A stretch of 64,000 bases of DNA from an uncultured Flavobacteriales bacterium (GTDB lineage Bacteria > Bacteroidota > Bacteroidia > Flavobacteriales_G > Salibacteraceae), in contig CALSRO010000005.1 of assembly GCA_943788775.1 (NCBI GenBank), positions 1 to 64,000 on the forward strand, read 5' to 3'. Made by a program: the position numbers and the translations under genes. Below the pieces are notes generated by a model that saw nothing but the letters and a program-made list of their open reading frames with translations, ran no database searches and had not been told where the DNA came from. This document shows, piece after piece, positions 17,500-26,704 of the stretch. Every line of letters begins with the position of its first letter. Within the stretch, counting starts at the first letter, position 1.

Positions 17500-18175
17500 T
17501 TAATTATCAGAGATTTGCAATTCAAATAGAACGTTGACAACATATCTATCGGGATCAACCGCTGTTGTCTGCTCGAGTAATGAAACACCATTCATATCTC
17601 CTTCTGCAGTACCGCATCTCCAAGTGATGGTGAAGTCATTATCTGCCTCATCTCCTGCATTGGAAGCGCCCGTATATCCCAACCTATCAGTTCCTCTGGG
17701 TATTGATCAAGGTCAGCCACAACAGTAGCGTCCGTTGTAGGGGCTACTTATCAAGCTCCGTTCCAAAGGTGTGTGCACCATTTGCATGAGAGTTGAAGAC
17801 CTACATTACTCTAGTGCTAATGTGTTTGGAGTCGTCCCGTCATCTACACCGATAAAGGTCGCATTTTCAGCCCCATACATTAAATCCCATTCAGTAGATG
17901 ATGAGATTGTAAAAGAAGACTGATAAAACCCAAAAGAAGCAGCAGCATTGGCAGAGCGGACGCTGCGTCACCGGATAAACCATCACGATAATCATCGATG
18001 GTATTGAAGACGAATTCTATGTTACCACCATCATAAATAGACATCCTTAAAACTTGGTTTAAGTTGACTGCTACAGGAATGACATTACGATCTCTAACGG
18101 CTTGAGCATTGGAGAGGGTGGAACTTAGCTGACAGAAGACAAGGCTGCTAATAAACTATAGGTGATTTTTTTCAT
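17500..18175 (-). pseudogene. Decayed paralogue of the pilin-like protein
   Basis: Reading from the ATG at 18175 (MKKITYSLLAALSSV) across frameshifts gives VIPVAVNLNQVLRMSIYDGG, then NIEFVFNTIDDYRDGLSG, FTISSSTEWDLMYGAENATF, and finally ITWRCGTAEGDMNGVSLLEQ to the stop at 17500. NIEFVFNTIDDYRDGLSG aligns with VDFNFQTISDYKNGIT of the intact gene downstream, so they are tandem paralogues. At least three frame breaks are present. It faces the PapD-like gene across a 65-bp divergent promoter region. Confidence 0.75.
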
Positions 18176-18240
18176 GGGAATTCTTTGATAAGTTTTTAAC
18201 AAAATAATACATTTAATACATACGATTTTGTTTTTGTTTA

Positions 18241-19053
18241 ATGAAAAACTGGTTGCGACCTTGGAGAAACTATATTTGTATTGCTTTTAAAAAAAATAAT
18301 GAGATACTTACCTTTTACTATTTGTTCTGGCTAACAGCTCTTGCAGCACAGGATTTTGAGGTAAGCCCGGTTCTAATAGAGATTAATGCTAGCCAAGGAA
18401 GGGTATCAAAAGACGTCATGATTTTCAATCATACTGACTCCCCGAAAATTTTTAATGTCAAGGAATATGATTTTATCATAGAAGATGAAGGGAAAAAGAT
18501 GTCTGCCGAGTTTGGCTCTACTCCCCGAACTTTGAAAGGAGTATTGAATATTTCTCCTTCAACTTTACTGTTGCAGCCAAATGAGAAAAGTTTTTTTACG
18601 GTAACAATTGACCCTATTGTGGGCTCCAAAATGCGATGGGGGAAATTGACAATAATTGCTGAGAACGAAGTGTCAGTGCTTGAGGAAGTAGCATCGTTGG
18701 GCGCGGGGATCAAGATAAAACCTGCCATTTCAGTAATGGTATATGCGCACACCGACCGAGCCTTGCCCGATGCGGAAATTTTGACTCCTGAAAAAATTGA
18801 CTCAGGATACAGTGTGCTTATTAGAAATACCGGGGATTCGAAATTAAAAGCAAAAGTCACTTTTCTCCTCACTAATGTTATGACGGGAGACGAAGTAGAG
18901 ATAAACGAAATGGCAGCTGGGCTGTTGCCTGGGGAAGAGAAGACACTAATCACCGAGATTCCCGATCATGAATATCCAAAAGCAATGCTTACGGTTTTGA
19001 TGGATTATAGCCCAAATGCGGACTTAAAGGGAGTTCAAATTGTTTTAGACTAG
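18241..19053 (+). CDS. PapD-like periplasmic chaperone
   Basis: A 270-residue protein. After a hydrophobic leader (FYYLFWLTALAAQD) it has a PapD-type Ig domain: FEVSPVLIEINASQGRVSKD, VMIFNHTDSPKIFNVKEYDF, then LNISPSTLLLQPNEKSFFTV. This is the strand order of fimbrial chaperones (P-x-x-[IV]-x-[IL] strand A, central strands, sP-x-x-x-L-x-P strand G). A second Ig-like domain covers ~160-270. It is divergent from the pilin-like and outer-membrane genes, consistent with chaperone-assisted export across the periplasm. The N-terminus is long and basic (MKNWLRPWRNYICIAFKKNN), so the true start may be further downstream. Confidence 0.7.
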   Translation: MKNWLRPWRNYICIAFKKNNEILTFYYLFWLTALAAQDFEVSPVLIEINASQGRVSKDVMIFNHTDSPKIFNVKEYDFIIEDEGKKMSAEFGSTPRTLKGVLNISPSTLLLQPNEKSFFTVTIDPIVGSKMRWGKLTIIAENEVSVLEEVASLGAGIKIKPAISVMVYAHTDRALPDAEILTPEKIDSGYSVLIRNTGDSKLKAKVTFLLTNVMTGDEVEINEMAAGLLPGEEKTLITEIPDHEYPKAMLTVLMDYSPNADLKGVQIVLD

Positions 19054-20002
19054 GTGTTGATTGTATTGATGTATTTCGGGGCGTTATTCCCATTAAACGC
19101 TCTGCAGGAGCCTGACACTATAGTCGTAACTTACGCGGGAGATACAGTTGTAAGGGAAGAATATTTGGTCGAAATAAATCAAGAAGGAGATACTCTTAGA
19201 TGCGGCTTTTATAATTCATTTTACAAAAACGGGATGCCGGATCAAAAGGGGGGATATAAAAAAAATAATCTCAGCGGTGAGTGGAGGTTATTTGATCGAA
19301 TATGGGTATTTAGAACAGAGAGTAAACTATAAAAAGGGGAAACAACACGGCCCTTTCGAGAAGTATCATATTCAAACAGAAGAACTCAGTTGTTATGGTA
19401 GGTATCGAAATAATTTACTCCAAGGGTGGGTAATCTTTTTTACTGAGCATGGGTCGATTTTGGAAAAAAGCCATTACAAAAAGAACTTACGTGACGGGAA
19501 GATAACCACCTATTTTGAATCGGGAGGAACAAGAGAGGTTTCAAAATTTCAATCAGGAATCAGACACGGAAAGCGATTATACTATTTAGAGACTGGAGGC
19601 CTCATTAAGTCGGAAAAATATGTTAGTGGCAGGTTGCAAGGTCAAACAGTAATATACCATGTGGATTCAAAAGTTATTTCGCAAAAATTGAGTTATCACG
19701 ATAACGTTCTGAATGGAATGCATTTAACTTATTATTCCAGTGGACAACTTAAATCAGAGTGTAATTACTTGGATAACAAAAGGATAGGTAAGTTTGTTTC
19801 CTATCATGAAAATGGTCTAGTAATGGAAAGCGGCAACTATATTAACGGAGAGAAGAATGGGAATTGGGAGGTTTTCGATGAAAATGGAGTGTTAGTGAGC
19901 TCCGCATTTATGCAAAGGGGAGAGATTTCTGGGTATTTAAAAATTTATAATAAACAAGGAGAGCTAATCAATAAAATTGATTACGATAATGCAGAAGAAT
20001 AA
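19054..20002 (+). pseudogene. YwqK-type MORN-like repeat protein, split by one frameshift
   Basis: Frame 1 (19054-19332) begins with GTG directly after the chaperone stop and encodes a leader plus FYNSFYKNGMPDQKGGYKKN and NLSGEWRLFD. Frame 2 takes over near 19300 (YGYLEQRVNYKKGKQHGPFE) and runs to 20002. The protein is a chain of ~22-residue repeats of the pattern YxxNxLxGxxxxYxxxGxLxxExxY (examples NVLNGMHLTYYSSGQLKSE and GEKNGNWEVFDENG). These are found in YwqK-like proteins often labelled antitoxin, although that role is unproven here. One indel restores a ~315-residue exported protein. It may be a base-calling error, as the rest is clean. Confidence 0.65.
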
Positions 20003-20318
20003 ACCGCATATTCTATTAATTGCAACGCTGAATTTCAGTTTAATCATTATTTGCCTAATTCAAGGCGGGTGTAAAGATTCAGTTGCCGATTGTTCAAATA
20101 CTTATGCCCTCGTCAGAACGAATATTTCGAATGAGTGCAGTTTTGTAATTATTTCCGAAAGTCTTATTTATGAGCCAGCTAATATTTCTCAGTTTAATTT
20201 CACTGCATCACTCGGAGATTCTACTCAAGTTCAAGCCGATTTTAGGATATCTGATCAGTTGTTCCCGGAATGTTTAGGAGACTACAGGGTGGAGTTGTTT
20301 TGCCTAGAGCCTTTATAG
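19989..20318 (+). CDS. Small exported protein, possible lipoprotein
   Basis: A 109-residue protein starting MQKNKPHILLIATLNFSLII and with a Cys at CLIQGGCKDS that could be lipidated, although QGGC is a weak lipobox. Three more Cys follow. No family recognised. The ATG at 19989 lies within the end of the YwqK-like gene (14 nt overlap), so it is the last member of the chaperone-led operon. Its role in that cluster is unknown. Confidence 0.5.
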   Translation: MQKNKPHILLIATLNFSLIIICLIQGGCKDSVADCSNTYALVRTNISNECSFVIISESLIYEPANISQFNFTASLGDSTQVQADFRISDQLFPECLGDYRVELFCLEPL

Positions 20319-21066
20319 TTTCCGGGTTCTCAATGTGCCGCATGCCAGCAATAAAATTAGACTATTTGACAAATCAAACTTAATGGAGACCTCGCCTCGC
20401 TTGCTACGAAAAAACAGTTGAATCATTGAGTAACACAGTCAACAACTGCTCTTCATATTATCTCTACTTCCATTAGCATCAGACTCTAAGAAGTATTACT
20501 CCGCCAAGAATAGGAATCAATCAGGTTGGAGAGATGAACTAAAACAACATTGAATGGATTAGATACATCTTCTTTAAATGTTAGCTTAAACTATCTAAGA
20601 AGATTAAAGATATATGAACTCAATGTAGATGGTGTGACAATGATTTGATGAGGTAAAATCAAACTTTGTTTAACTCAAAAATCTCATAGCTTTCCATCAC
20701 CTCTCCAAAAACAGGTTTTGACACAGGATTTGAACCATCTAAAATGAATGTAAAGCATTTTCATTGTGTACAGCAATCTTGAACATTACTGCACTCTTAT
20801 CAGAGGAAACCGTACCTATGGTTTTTGTCAAATCCGCAATTTTTCTTCATTCATTCATTCCTTCTTCAGATTTCATAAAACCCATAAATTTCTCAAACTT
20901 ACCCATCTTCAAGCTTTGCAACAACAAGAATATCTTTCATGTAAATCGATTTAATCATTAATAGTTCTCAATAATACAGGAAACTCCCCTAACATAAATG
21001 GGGATGCTGGTGGTTTAATCAATTACTCTTCGCAAAGCATAAACAATAATTCCTCTAGAAATTTCA
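20319..21066. other. Intergenic stretch without supported gene
   Basis: About 750 bp between two plus-strand genes. Only short open frames without coding character occur here (for example 20764-20961). I see no RNA gene, terminator or repeat that I can support. Confidence 0.5.
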
Positions 21067-23040
21067 TTGGAGCTTGAATATAGTAAAAGGTGTAGTTTTA
21101 CTATATTGAAAATTAGCACTAATCATTTGTTCTGCAACTCACGCTCCTTTGTGGCTAGCCTTGTGCTGGTAATGTTTCAATTATTCAGCGTCTCCGTCAA
21201 AGCTTCCGCAATCACATCAGACTCTTTAAAGCTGATGCGTTTTTCAGATTCATTGGCGAAAGTATTTGAAGATGATGGCCTTTCTGCTGGCCAAATCCAC
21301 GAGGCGTTTGAAAAAAATAACAAGCGCTTTAACGTATCAATATCAAGGTATCTAGAGATTGAGGAACAAGTGATTCTCGCAGAATCTTGTTTAGAATACA
21401 ACCAATTTGATATCGCCAATCAATTGGCCATTGATGTTTTGAAAGCATCCAGAATGTTAGGATACAAATCGGGTATCGCTTCAGCCCATGAAGTGCTTGC
21501 TTACATAAGCCACAATTTGGATGAACATGAAAAAGCAATGCAATTAGCAGATAGCATTTACTGGTTTTATGAAACATTGGGTAAAGACAGCTTGCTTACA
21601 GCGCCTTTAATTTTAAAAGCGATAGTAGATACAAATCACAACCAGGCGATTGAATACCTTGCGCAAGTCGCCCAAATTGCAACAAAAAAACAGGACTTGT
21701 CGACACTTTCCAATGTTTATCACAACCTCTCCTTTGAATATTTTGAAGTAGAAAATTTGGATTCTGCCGCGGTTTATGTGCAAAAATCATATGCTGTTTC
21801 AGAGCAAATCAACAGTTCCAAAACTTGGGCATACCATTACTGGCTAGAAGCTCTTTTAGCTTTTCGATTGCAAGAGTTTGACCAAGCTGAGGCAAGATTT
21901 ATCAAGTCACTTGAAAATGTTTCAGACTCAAGTAAATCTATTGGATTAAGTTGCTTTAATGCTTTAGTCCAATTGAACATCCAAAAAAAAGAGTTCCAAA
22001 AAGCTTTAAGTTTGCTCTTAACTCGAAATCAATTATTTACTTCTAATACAAAAAAAGAATTTGAGAATAGACGTCAGATATATGAAGAAATTCAACGACT
22101 AAATAAGGAAAAGCACCTGCAAGAAGTTCGTTTCGAGAAAATAGCATTTGAACAAACTAGACTAAGAATCATAATTCTTGCAACTATCGTGATTGTTTTA
22201 CTTCTTTTTTTTGTGGTTTATCTTCAGGCTCGCAACAAGAAAAAGTTGGAAAAAATCAACCAAACCATTACTCTGAACAAAAAACTAATCGAAACCAAAA
22301 ACAGGGAGTTAACAGACTCTATAAACTATGCCCAACGTGTACAAAACAGCCTGTTACCCAGAGAAGAAAAAATCAAAAAGCTGCTCAATGACAACTTCAT
22401 CCTGTTCTTGCCGCGTGATATTGTCTCAGGCGATTTTTATTGGATAGTCTCCAATGAAGTTGGAGTGTATTTTGCAGTTGCAGACTGCACAGGACATGGC
22501 GTACCTGGCGCAATGGTTAGTTCCGTATGCTATAATGCTCTGAACAAAAGCTTACAAGAAAATATAACGGAACCTGCACAAATTTTAAATCGTACCCGAG
22601 AACTTATAGTAAGTGAATTTGACGATGCCGATGAAGCTCTATCTGACGGAATGGATATCGCCTTGTGTTCTATTAAGGGAGAGAATATGGAGTATGCAGG
22701 GGCTTACAATTCCTTAATTATAATTCGCGACAATGAATTAATCGAAATCAAAGCGGATAAGCAGCCTGTAGGAAAATTCATTCAGTATAAGCCCTTTACA
22801 AATCAGTGTTTCGAATTGAAAAAGGGCGATGTTATTTATTTATTCTCTGATGGCTTTGCCGATCAATTTGGTGGTGAGAGAGGTAAAAAATTCAAAAACA
22901 CGAGATTCAAGGCTCTTCTATGTGAAATCCATCAATTGCCCATGGCAGATCAAAAACATAAGTTAAAAGAAATATTTGAAGGATGGAAGTCCAGCTATAG
23001 CCAAGTTGATGATGTTTCTGTCTTGGGGTTTCGATATTAG
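21067..23040 (+). CDS. TPR/SpoIIE-family serine phosphatase, membrane anchored
   Basis: A protein of up to 657 residues. The region ~90-330 is helical and TPR-like (YHNLSFEYFEVENLDSAAVY). One transmembrane segment lies at ~371-390 (IIILATIVIVLLLFFVVYLQ), then a short coiled coil. The C-terminal ~230 residues are a PP2C-type SpoIIE domain: FLPRDIVSGDFYWI, ADCTGHGVPGAMVS and FSDGFADQFGG. The metal-binding Asp residues are present. Such proteins dephosphorylate anti-sigma-antagonist-type partners in response to sensed signals. No ATG opens the frame: TTG at 21067, TTG at 21106 (best signal peptide) and GTG at 21151 are alternatives, so the start is uncertain. Confidence 0.85.
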   Translation: MELEYSKRCSFTILKISTNHLFCNSRSFVASLVLVMFQLFSVSVKASAITSDSLKLMRFSDSLAKVFEDDGLSAGQIHEAFEKNNKRFNVSISRYLEIEEQVILAESCLEYNQFDIANQLAIDVLKASRMLGYKSGIASAHEVLAYISHNLDEHEKAMQLADSIYWFYETLGKDSLLTAPLILKAIVDTNHNQAIEYLAQVAQIATKKQDLSTLSNVYHNLSFEYFEVENLDSAAVYVQKSYAVSEQINSSKTWAYHYWLEALLAFRLQEFDQAEARFIKSLENVSDSSKSIGLSCFNALVQLNIQKKEFQKALSLLLTRNQLFTSNTKKEFENRRQIYEEIQRLNKEKHLQEVRFEKIAFEQTRLRIIILATIVIVLLLFFVVYLQARNKKKLEKINQTITLNKKLIETKNRELTDSINYAQRVQNSLLPREEKIKKLLNDNFILFLPRDIVSGDFYWIVSNEVGVYFAVADCTGHGVPGAMVSSVCYNALNKSLQENITEPAQILNRTRELIVSEFDDADEALSDGMDIALCSIKGENMEYAGAYNSLIIIRDNELIEIKADKQPVGKFIQYKPFTNQCFELKKGDVIYLFSDGFADQFGGERGKKFKNTRFKALLCEIHQLPMADQKHKLKEIFEGWKSSYSQVDDVSVLGFRY

Positions 23041-23068
23041 AAAATTGAACTTACGAAGATAATCCCCC

Positions 23069-23290
23069 TCAAGACTCCATTTTCCCGACAACGTGCAATA
23101 CCTCAAATAACAAGCGGTTCCTTTTGGAAACCATAACGATATCTTCACGATTCATCCTTTTCTCGAATTAATCCCTTTTTATAGGTGGAATGTACTTTGG
23201 AGTTTGTAAAAGGAGTATCAAGGGTTTTGGAAAACCCTCTTGAAATTGAAAATTCATCGAAGAGAAAGGCGTGAAAAAAAAAGCGTTTGT
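23069..23290 (-). pseudogene. Remnant of a recombinase-domain-like protein tail
   Basis: The minus strand encodes [20 protein letters not shown] and, after one frameshift, [14 protein letters not shown]. This matches [20 protein letters not shown] and [10 protein letters not shown] of the fragment at 48179-48621, and the DNA is clearly similar (for example a shared ATGTACTTTGGAGTTTGT). It lacks the rest of the protein. It overlaps the region just upstream of the next gene and is probably debris of an element related to the 38.6-48.6 kb island. Confidence 0.7.
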
Positions 23291-23346
23291 TAAATGAGGT
23301 AAATTTTTGTAATGTTGGATCACACAAGAATCAATCGACACAAATT

Positions 23347-26148
23347 ATGCTTTTTACTACTATCTCAATATTTACCTCAATCGCTGTATTAGCTTCGTTA
23401 GGCTATATAATTTCTGCAGTATTTGACATTAAAAATTCTAATCTCATAAATGTAAACAAGACTATCTCAAAATTTATTGGGAAAGAAAGTTGGATTTCGA
23501 TGGTCTCTCCGATTTATGGACTAATGCTTCATTTTTACAATGTTTTGTTATGGGCAATATTTTCTATCCATCAGATATTCAAGGTAATTGCTGTTATCTT
23601 TTCTCTGATTTTGCGAATTTTTCAATTCGTAATTGAAGTATTCAAGTGGCTTTGGAGTGAATTAATAGATCCAACAATATTTTTTGTTTTAAAACTTATC
23701 TGGCATTACGGTGTAAAGTTTATCTGGAAATTTTTTGTCTTAGCAATATCATTCATTGCCCCTACATACAGTCAACGAAACGTACTTCTCACTGTTAAAG
23801 GTATCCTAAAGCTAACATCGATTATAGCTCTGGGATATATTATAACTTCATTATTTGATTGGTTTGCGTATATAGCATTAACGGCTTCATTCATTTATTT
23901 GATCTACACTTTGAATGTCATCAATGTAAAGTTAAATATTACTGAAGAAGCAGAAAATCTAGCATTACGTTTGACTCGAAAGAATCTTTTTTGGTTTGGC
24001 ATCGCAGGAGCGGATATCGCTATGTTGTATGTGTTTCAATCTAACTCCCAAAATGATTTTATCAGCAATTTAGCTTTTCCAGGTTCTGAGTTTTTAGTGC
24101 CTGTCGGACTGATTTTCTTATTTGCTTCATTATTTGCTGGAATATTTTTGATCGCTTTTGATCATCATGAAAAAGAAAAATCTGGAGTGCTGGACTTCAT
24201 TAAATCTATCCTTCGAAGAATACCTAAAATTATATACTCCTCTCCTTTCGCTGGAATTGCGTTAATTATAGTGTACATTATACCAGTCTTATTATATTTT
24301 TTCATTAATTGGGGGGTCAATGAGTATTCAGGTAAAGATGTGGCTGAACATTACGTTGATGTGGTGGAAATGATTGGAATTGACAATCAATACAGAAAGC
24401 TTGGAGAAGATATAGAGACTAATGACTCGCTGATCATAAATTTAGACTCGACTTTTATTGTTGACTCCACTGCAATTGCAAATCAAATTCTTTCCAAAGA
24501 AGAAGAAATTACTAATCTGGAAGGAATTGAGGCACACTTACTAAAGGAGACCATCTATACACATGACGGGGGGGTAAATGTTAACGATAATCAATTTTTT
24601 AGTTTGCCTCCATTTCCAAATAGTGAATCAATTACATGGATTGTTTTCGATAGCAATAATAAGGTCATTAAAAAGGTAACGAAAGGCTCAGAGTCAGAGA
24701 GCTCTAACCTATTTAATCACACATGGAATGCTCCAGGCGATTATTATGTTGAAGCCTATTTTGATAATTCATGTGACACATCAAGTAAATTCACTACAAA
24801 CATAGAGGTCAAAGACTTAGCTACAAGAATTGGCTCTATAAATGGCCCAACTCAAATTTGTAGTGGAGACGAAATAAGTTTCAGTGTTAATCGAAACAAC
24901 CTTGATCTGTATGAATGGGAAATACCGAATGATGCGGTAATATTAGAAGGCAGACAAAGCAATAAAATTATAGTTAAATGGGGAAAATCTTCTGGATTGG
25001 TGACTATTAGAGCTAAGGAAAAAGATAAAGAATTTTCGTCCAGATCCTATATTTCAGTTTATGTTCCACCCATACTTGGAAGTTCTGAGCCGTCAAATGA
25101 AATCACCTTACCTGAAGATTTAATCAGTTCTGAGCTGCCGGATCGCCCCTTTGTTTATTATGACATTGCTGTTGTCAAGGATGCTATCTATTCTGTTTCC
25201 AATGAGATCGAAGAATTAAATGCTGCGATTGTAAATCTTTCTGCAGAACACACTGTTAGCGTAAACAGTCTTGAGTCAGAAAACTCCGGATTATCCTCCC
25301 AACGCACAGATTTAATTGTAAGATGGTTTGCACTACTTTTCTCTTTGCTCGGATTGGTAATTCTTGTATCGATTTTACTTACGCCAATAATAATTTATTC
25401 TTCACTATTTAATTTTCGCATTTATAATTATGAAGAAGAAGGGGCGAATTATTTTTCAGAGAAATTATCAGGATATAAAAACAGGAACCCTCAGCAGCCT
25501 CTTTTTGGATGGTTTATGCTTGGTGTAGCTATAATTTTGACTTTTCTTTATACTTCTGGAGCGTTTCTGGTGGTTTCTTCAAGTAGCATGTTTGAAAGCG
25601 AGAATCAGTCTGCTTTCAATTATTCTGATGTTAGTGCACAAAGCCGAGATATAATCAATGATTCAACATATGTTGCCACTGGAGTGGATCAACACTTACT
25701 TACTAATGAGAAATTTTTGGATCCTGAAGAAGATAGTTATGATCAAGAAGATCAATTTGATTTGCTCGATCGATTTATAGCCTTTTTTGAAAATGATAAA
25801 GGTTCTGAGGGGATTGAAGAATTAGAGAAGGATTTGATAGACTCATCATCTCTCACAGTTGAAATCTACAGTAGTGAAGTCTACAGAATTCAATTACTGA
25901 GTGGAGATTTGAATGACTGTGAACGAGAAATTCGGAGGATTGAATCAAGTAATAATAAATTAGACTTAGAGTGCTTCTCAAATGATTCCAATAGAATATT
26001 ATTACTCTCAAAAAAGCTATGTTACTCCAAGAATGATGCTTGTGAAATGCTGAAGAAAATAAAAGAATACCAGCCGAGGGCTTTCATAGTTTCTCACGAC
26101 CTTGATTCAGACAAAATCCTCCCCACCAGGCTCGGAGAAAGTTGTTAA
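23347..26148 (+). CDS. Multi-pass membrane protein with PKD-like domain and SPOR-like C-terminus
   Basis: About 933 residues from the ATG at 23347 (MLFTTISIFTSIAVLASLGY); the frame is open to 23287 but that stretch overlaps recombinase debris. The first ~340 residues hold many hydrophobic segments. A periplasmic part includes a PKD/Ig-like domain common in Bacteroidota surface proteins (INGPTQICSGDEISFSVN ... LYEWEIPNDAVI ... IIVKWG). Two more membrane segments lie near 675 and 735. An acidic linker precedes a C-terminal SPOR-like segment (VYRIQLLSGDLNDCEREIRR). I do not recognise the family. It is flanked on both sides by sequences related to the island, so it may be acquired. Confidence 0.6.
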   Translation: MLFTTISIFTSIAVLASLGYIISAVFDIKNSNLINVNKTISKFIGKESWISMVSPIYGLMLHFYNVLLWAIFSIHQIFKVIAVIFSLILRIFQFVIEVFKWLWSELIDPTIFFVLKLIWHYGVKFIWKFFVLAISFIAPTYSQRNVLLTVKGILKLTSIIALGYIITSLFDWFAYIALTASFIYLIYTLNVINVKLNITEEAENLALRLTRKNLFWFGIAGADIAMLYVFQSNSQNDFISNLAFPGSEFLVPVGLIFLFASLFAGIFLIAFDHHEKEKSGVLDFIKSILRRIPKIIYSSPFAGIALIIVYIIPVLLYFFINWGVNEYSGKDVAEHYVDVVEMIGIDNQYRKLGEDIETNDSLIINLDSTFIVDSTAIANQILSKEEEITNLEGIEAHLLKETIYTHDGGVNVNDNQFFSLPPFPNSESITWIVFDSNNKVIKKVTKGSESESSNLFNHTWNAPGDYYVEAYFDNSCDTSSKFTTNIEVKDLATRIGSINGPTQICSGDEISFSVNRNNLDLYEWEIPNDAVILEGRQSNKIIVKWGKSSGLVTIRAKEKDKEFSSRSYISVYVPPILGSSEPSNEITLPEDLISSELPDRPFVYYDIAVVKDAIYSVSNEIEELNAAIVNLSAEHTVSVNSLESENSGLSSQRTDLIVRWFALLFSLLGLVILVSILLTPIIIYSSLFNFRIYNYEEEGANYFSEKLSGYKNRNPQQPLFGWFMLGVAIILTFLYTSGAFLVVSSSSMFESENQSAFNYSDVSAQSRDIINDSTYVATGVDQHLLTNEKFLDPEEDSYDQEDQFDLLDRFIAFFENDKGSEGIEELEKDLIDSSSLTVEIYSSEVYRIQLLSGDLNDCEREIRRIESSNNKLDLECFSNDSNRILLLSKKLCYSKNDACEMLKKIKEYQPRAFIVSHDLDSDKILPTRLGESC

Positions 26149-26409
26149 GTTCTGGCTGCTATGATCTCTTGATCTAACTCAAGAGTTGACTTTATAAGAG
26201 ATTATCGGGCCCGAACATTTGAACACTATCATTTGAAGTTAGTCTAAAATGATAATGATTGAGGTGATTCGATGGCTTAGGTTTTAGCTTTCAGGTTTTA
26301 GACGGGTTGAGAGATAATTGACGATTTTTGAGTCAAAAAGAGGTGAGAATGATGCGTTTTAGGCTTAAATGAGTTTACCTAAACCTTAGGCATGTCCTCC
26401 TCGGTTAAC
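26149..26409. other. Intergenic stretch with island-related palindromic repeat
   Basis: No gene supported. It contains the imperfect inverted repeat at 26225-26257 described separately, followed by T/G-rich direct repeats (TAGGTTTTAG ... CAGGTTTTAG). Confidence 0.4.
26225..26257. repeat. Palindromic repeat shared with 42346-42379
   Basis: ACTATCATTTGAAGTTAGTC followed by TAAAATGATAATG. The arms ATCATTT and AAAATGAT are inverted; almost the same arrangement occurs inside the island next to the serine recombinase genes. Confidence 0.5.
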
Positions 26410-26670
26410 TTAGGGATCTATGATCTCCTTAAATAAATCAAAGAAATATTCCAGACTTATATATGACCCATAACCTTCTGTATAATCACTAACGAGCCTA
26501 TGTTCTTGTAGATTTCGATATTCCCAGAATGCCTCAAAGAGTAGAGAGAGTATTGTAATTAGCTGAGATTGGCTCTTAAATCGCCTCCTAAGGCACTTCA
26601 AGTAGCCTTGGTTGTAAACACTTGCTTTGCCTGAATGGAATTTCTCCGAAACATGGTAGATACAATTCAA
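26410..26670 (-). CDS. Doubtful small hypothetical protein
   Basis: An 86-codon open frame (MNCIYHVSEKFHSGKASVYN) in the otherwise empty 26149-26704 region. It has a basic middle and an aromatic C-terminal half. I see no family, no clear promoter and no signal peptide. It may be non-coding. Confidence 0.2.
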   Translation of the reverse strand: MNCIYHVSEKFHSGKASVYNQGYLKCLRRRFKSQSQLITILSLLFEAFWEYRNLQEHRLVSDYTEGYGSYISLEYFFDLFKEIIDP

Positions 26671-26704
26671 AAAAAATCAATGGCCCTCTATTTGGTCGTG
26701 AAAA

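Noticed and set aside
19054-20002. Toxin-antitoxin system suggested by the YwqK antitoxin label
   Set aside because: No toxin gene is adjacent; the label is inherited from annotation and the context is a surface-structure locus.
20764-20961. Two overlapping ~63-codon open frames
   Set aside because: Low-complexity composition, no family, no promoter; both frames are open only because the region is AT-rich.
22963-23148. 61-codon frame at the end of the SpoIIE gene
   Set aside because: It is an out-of-frame reading of the recombinase remnant and the antisense of the phosphatase gene.
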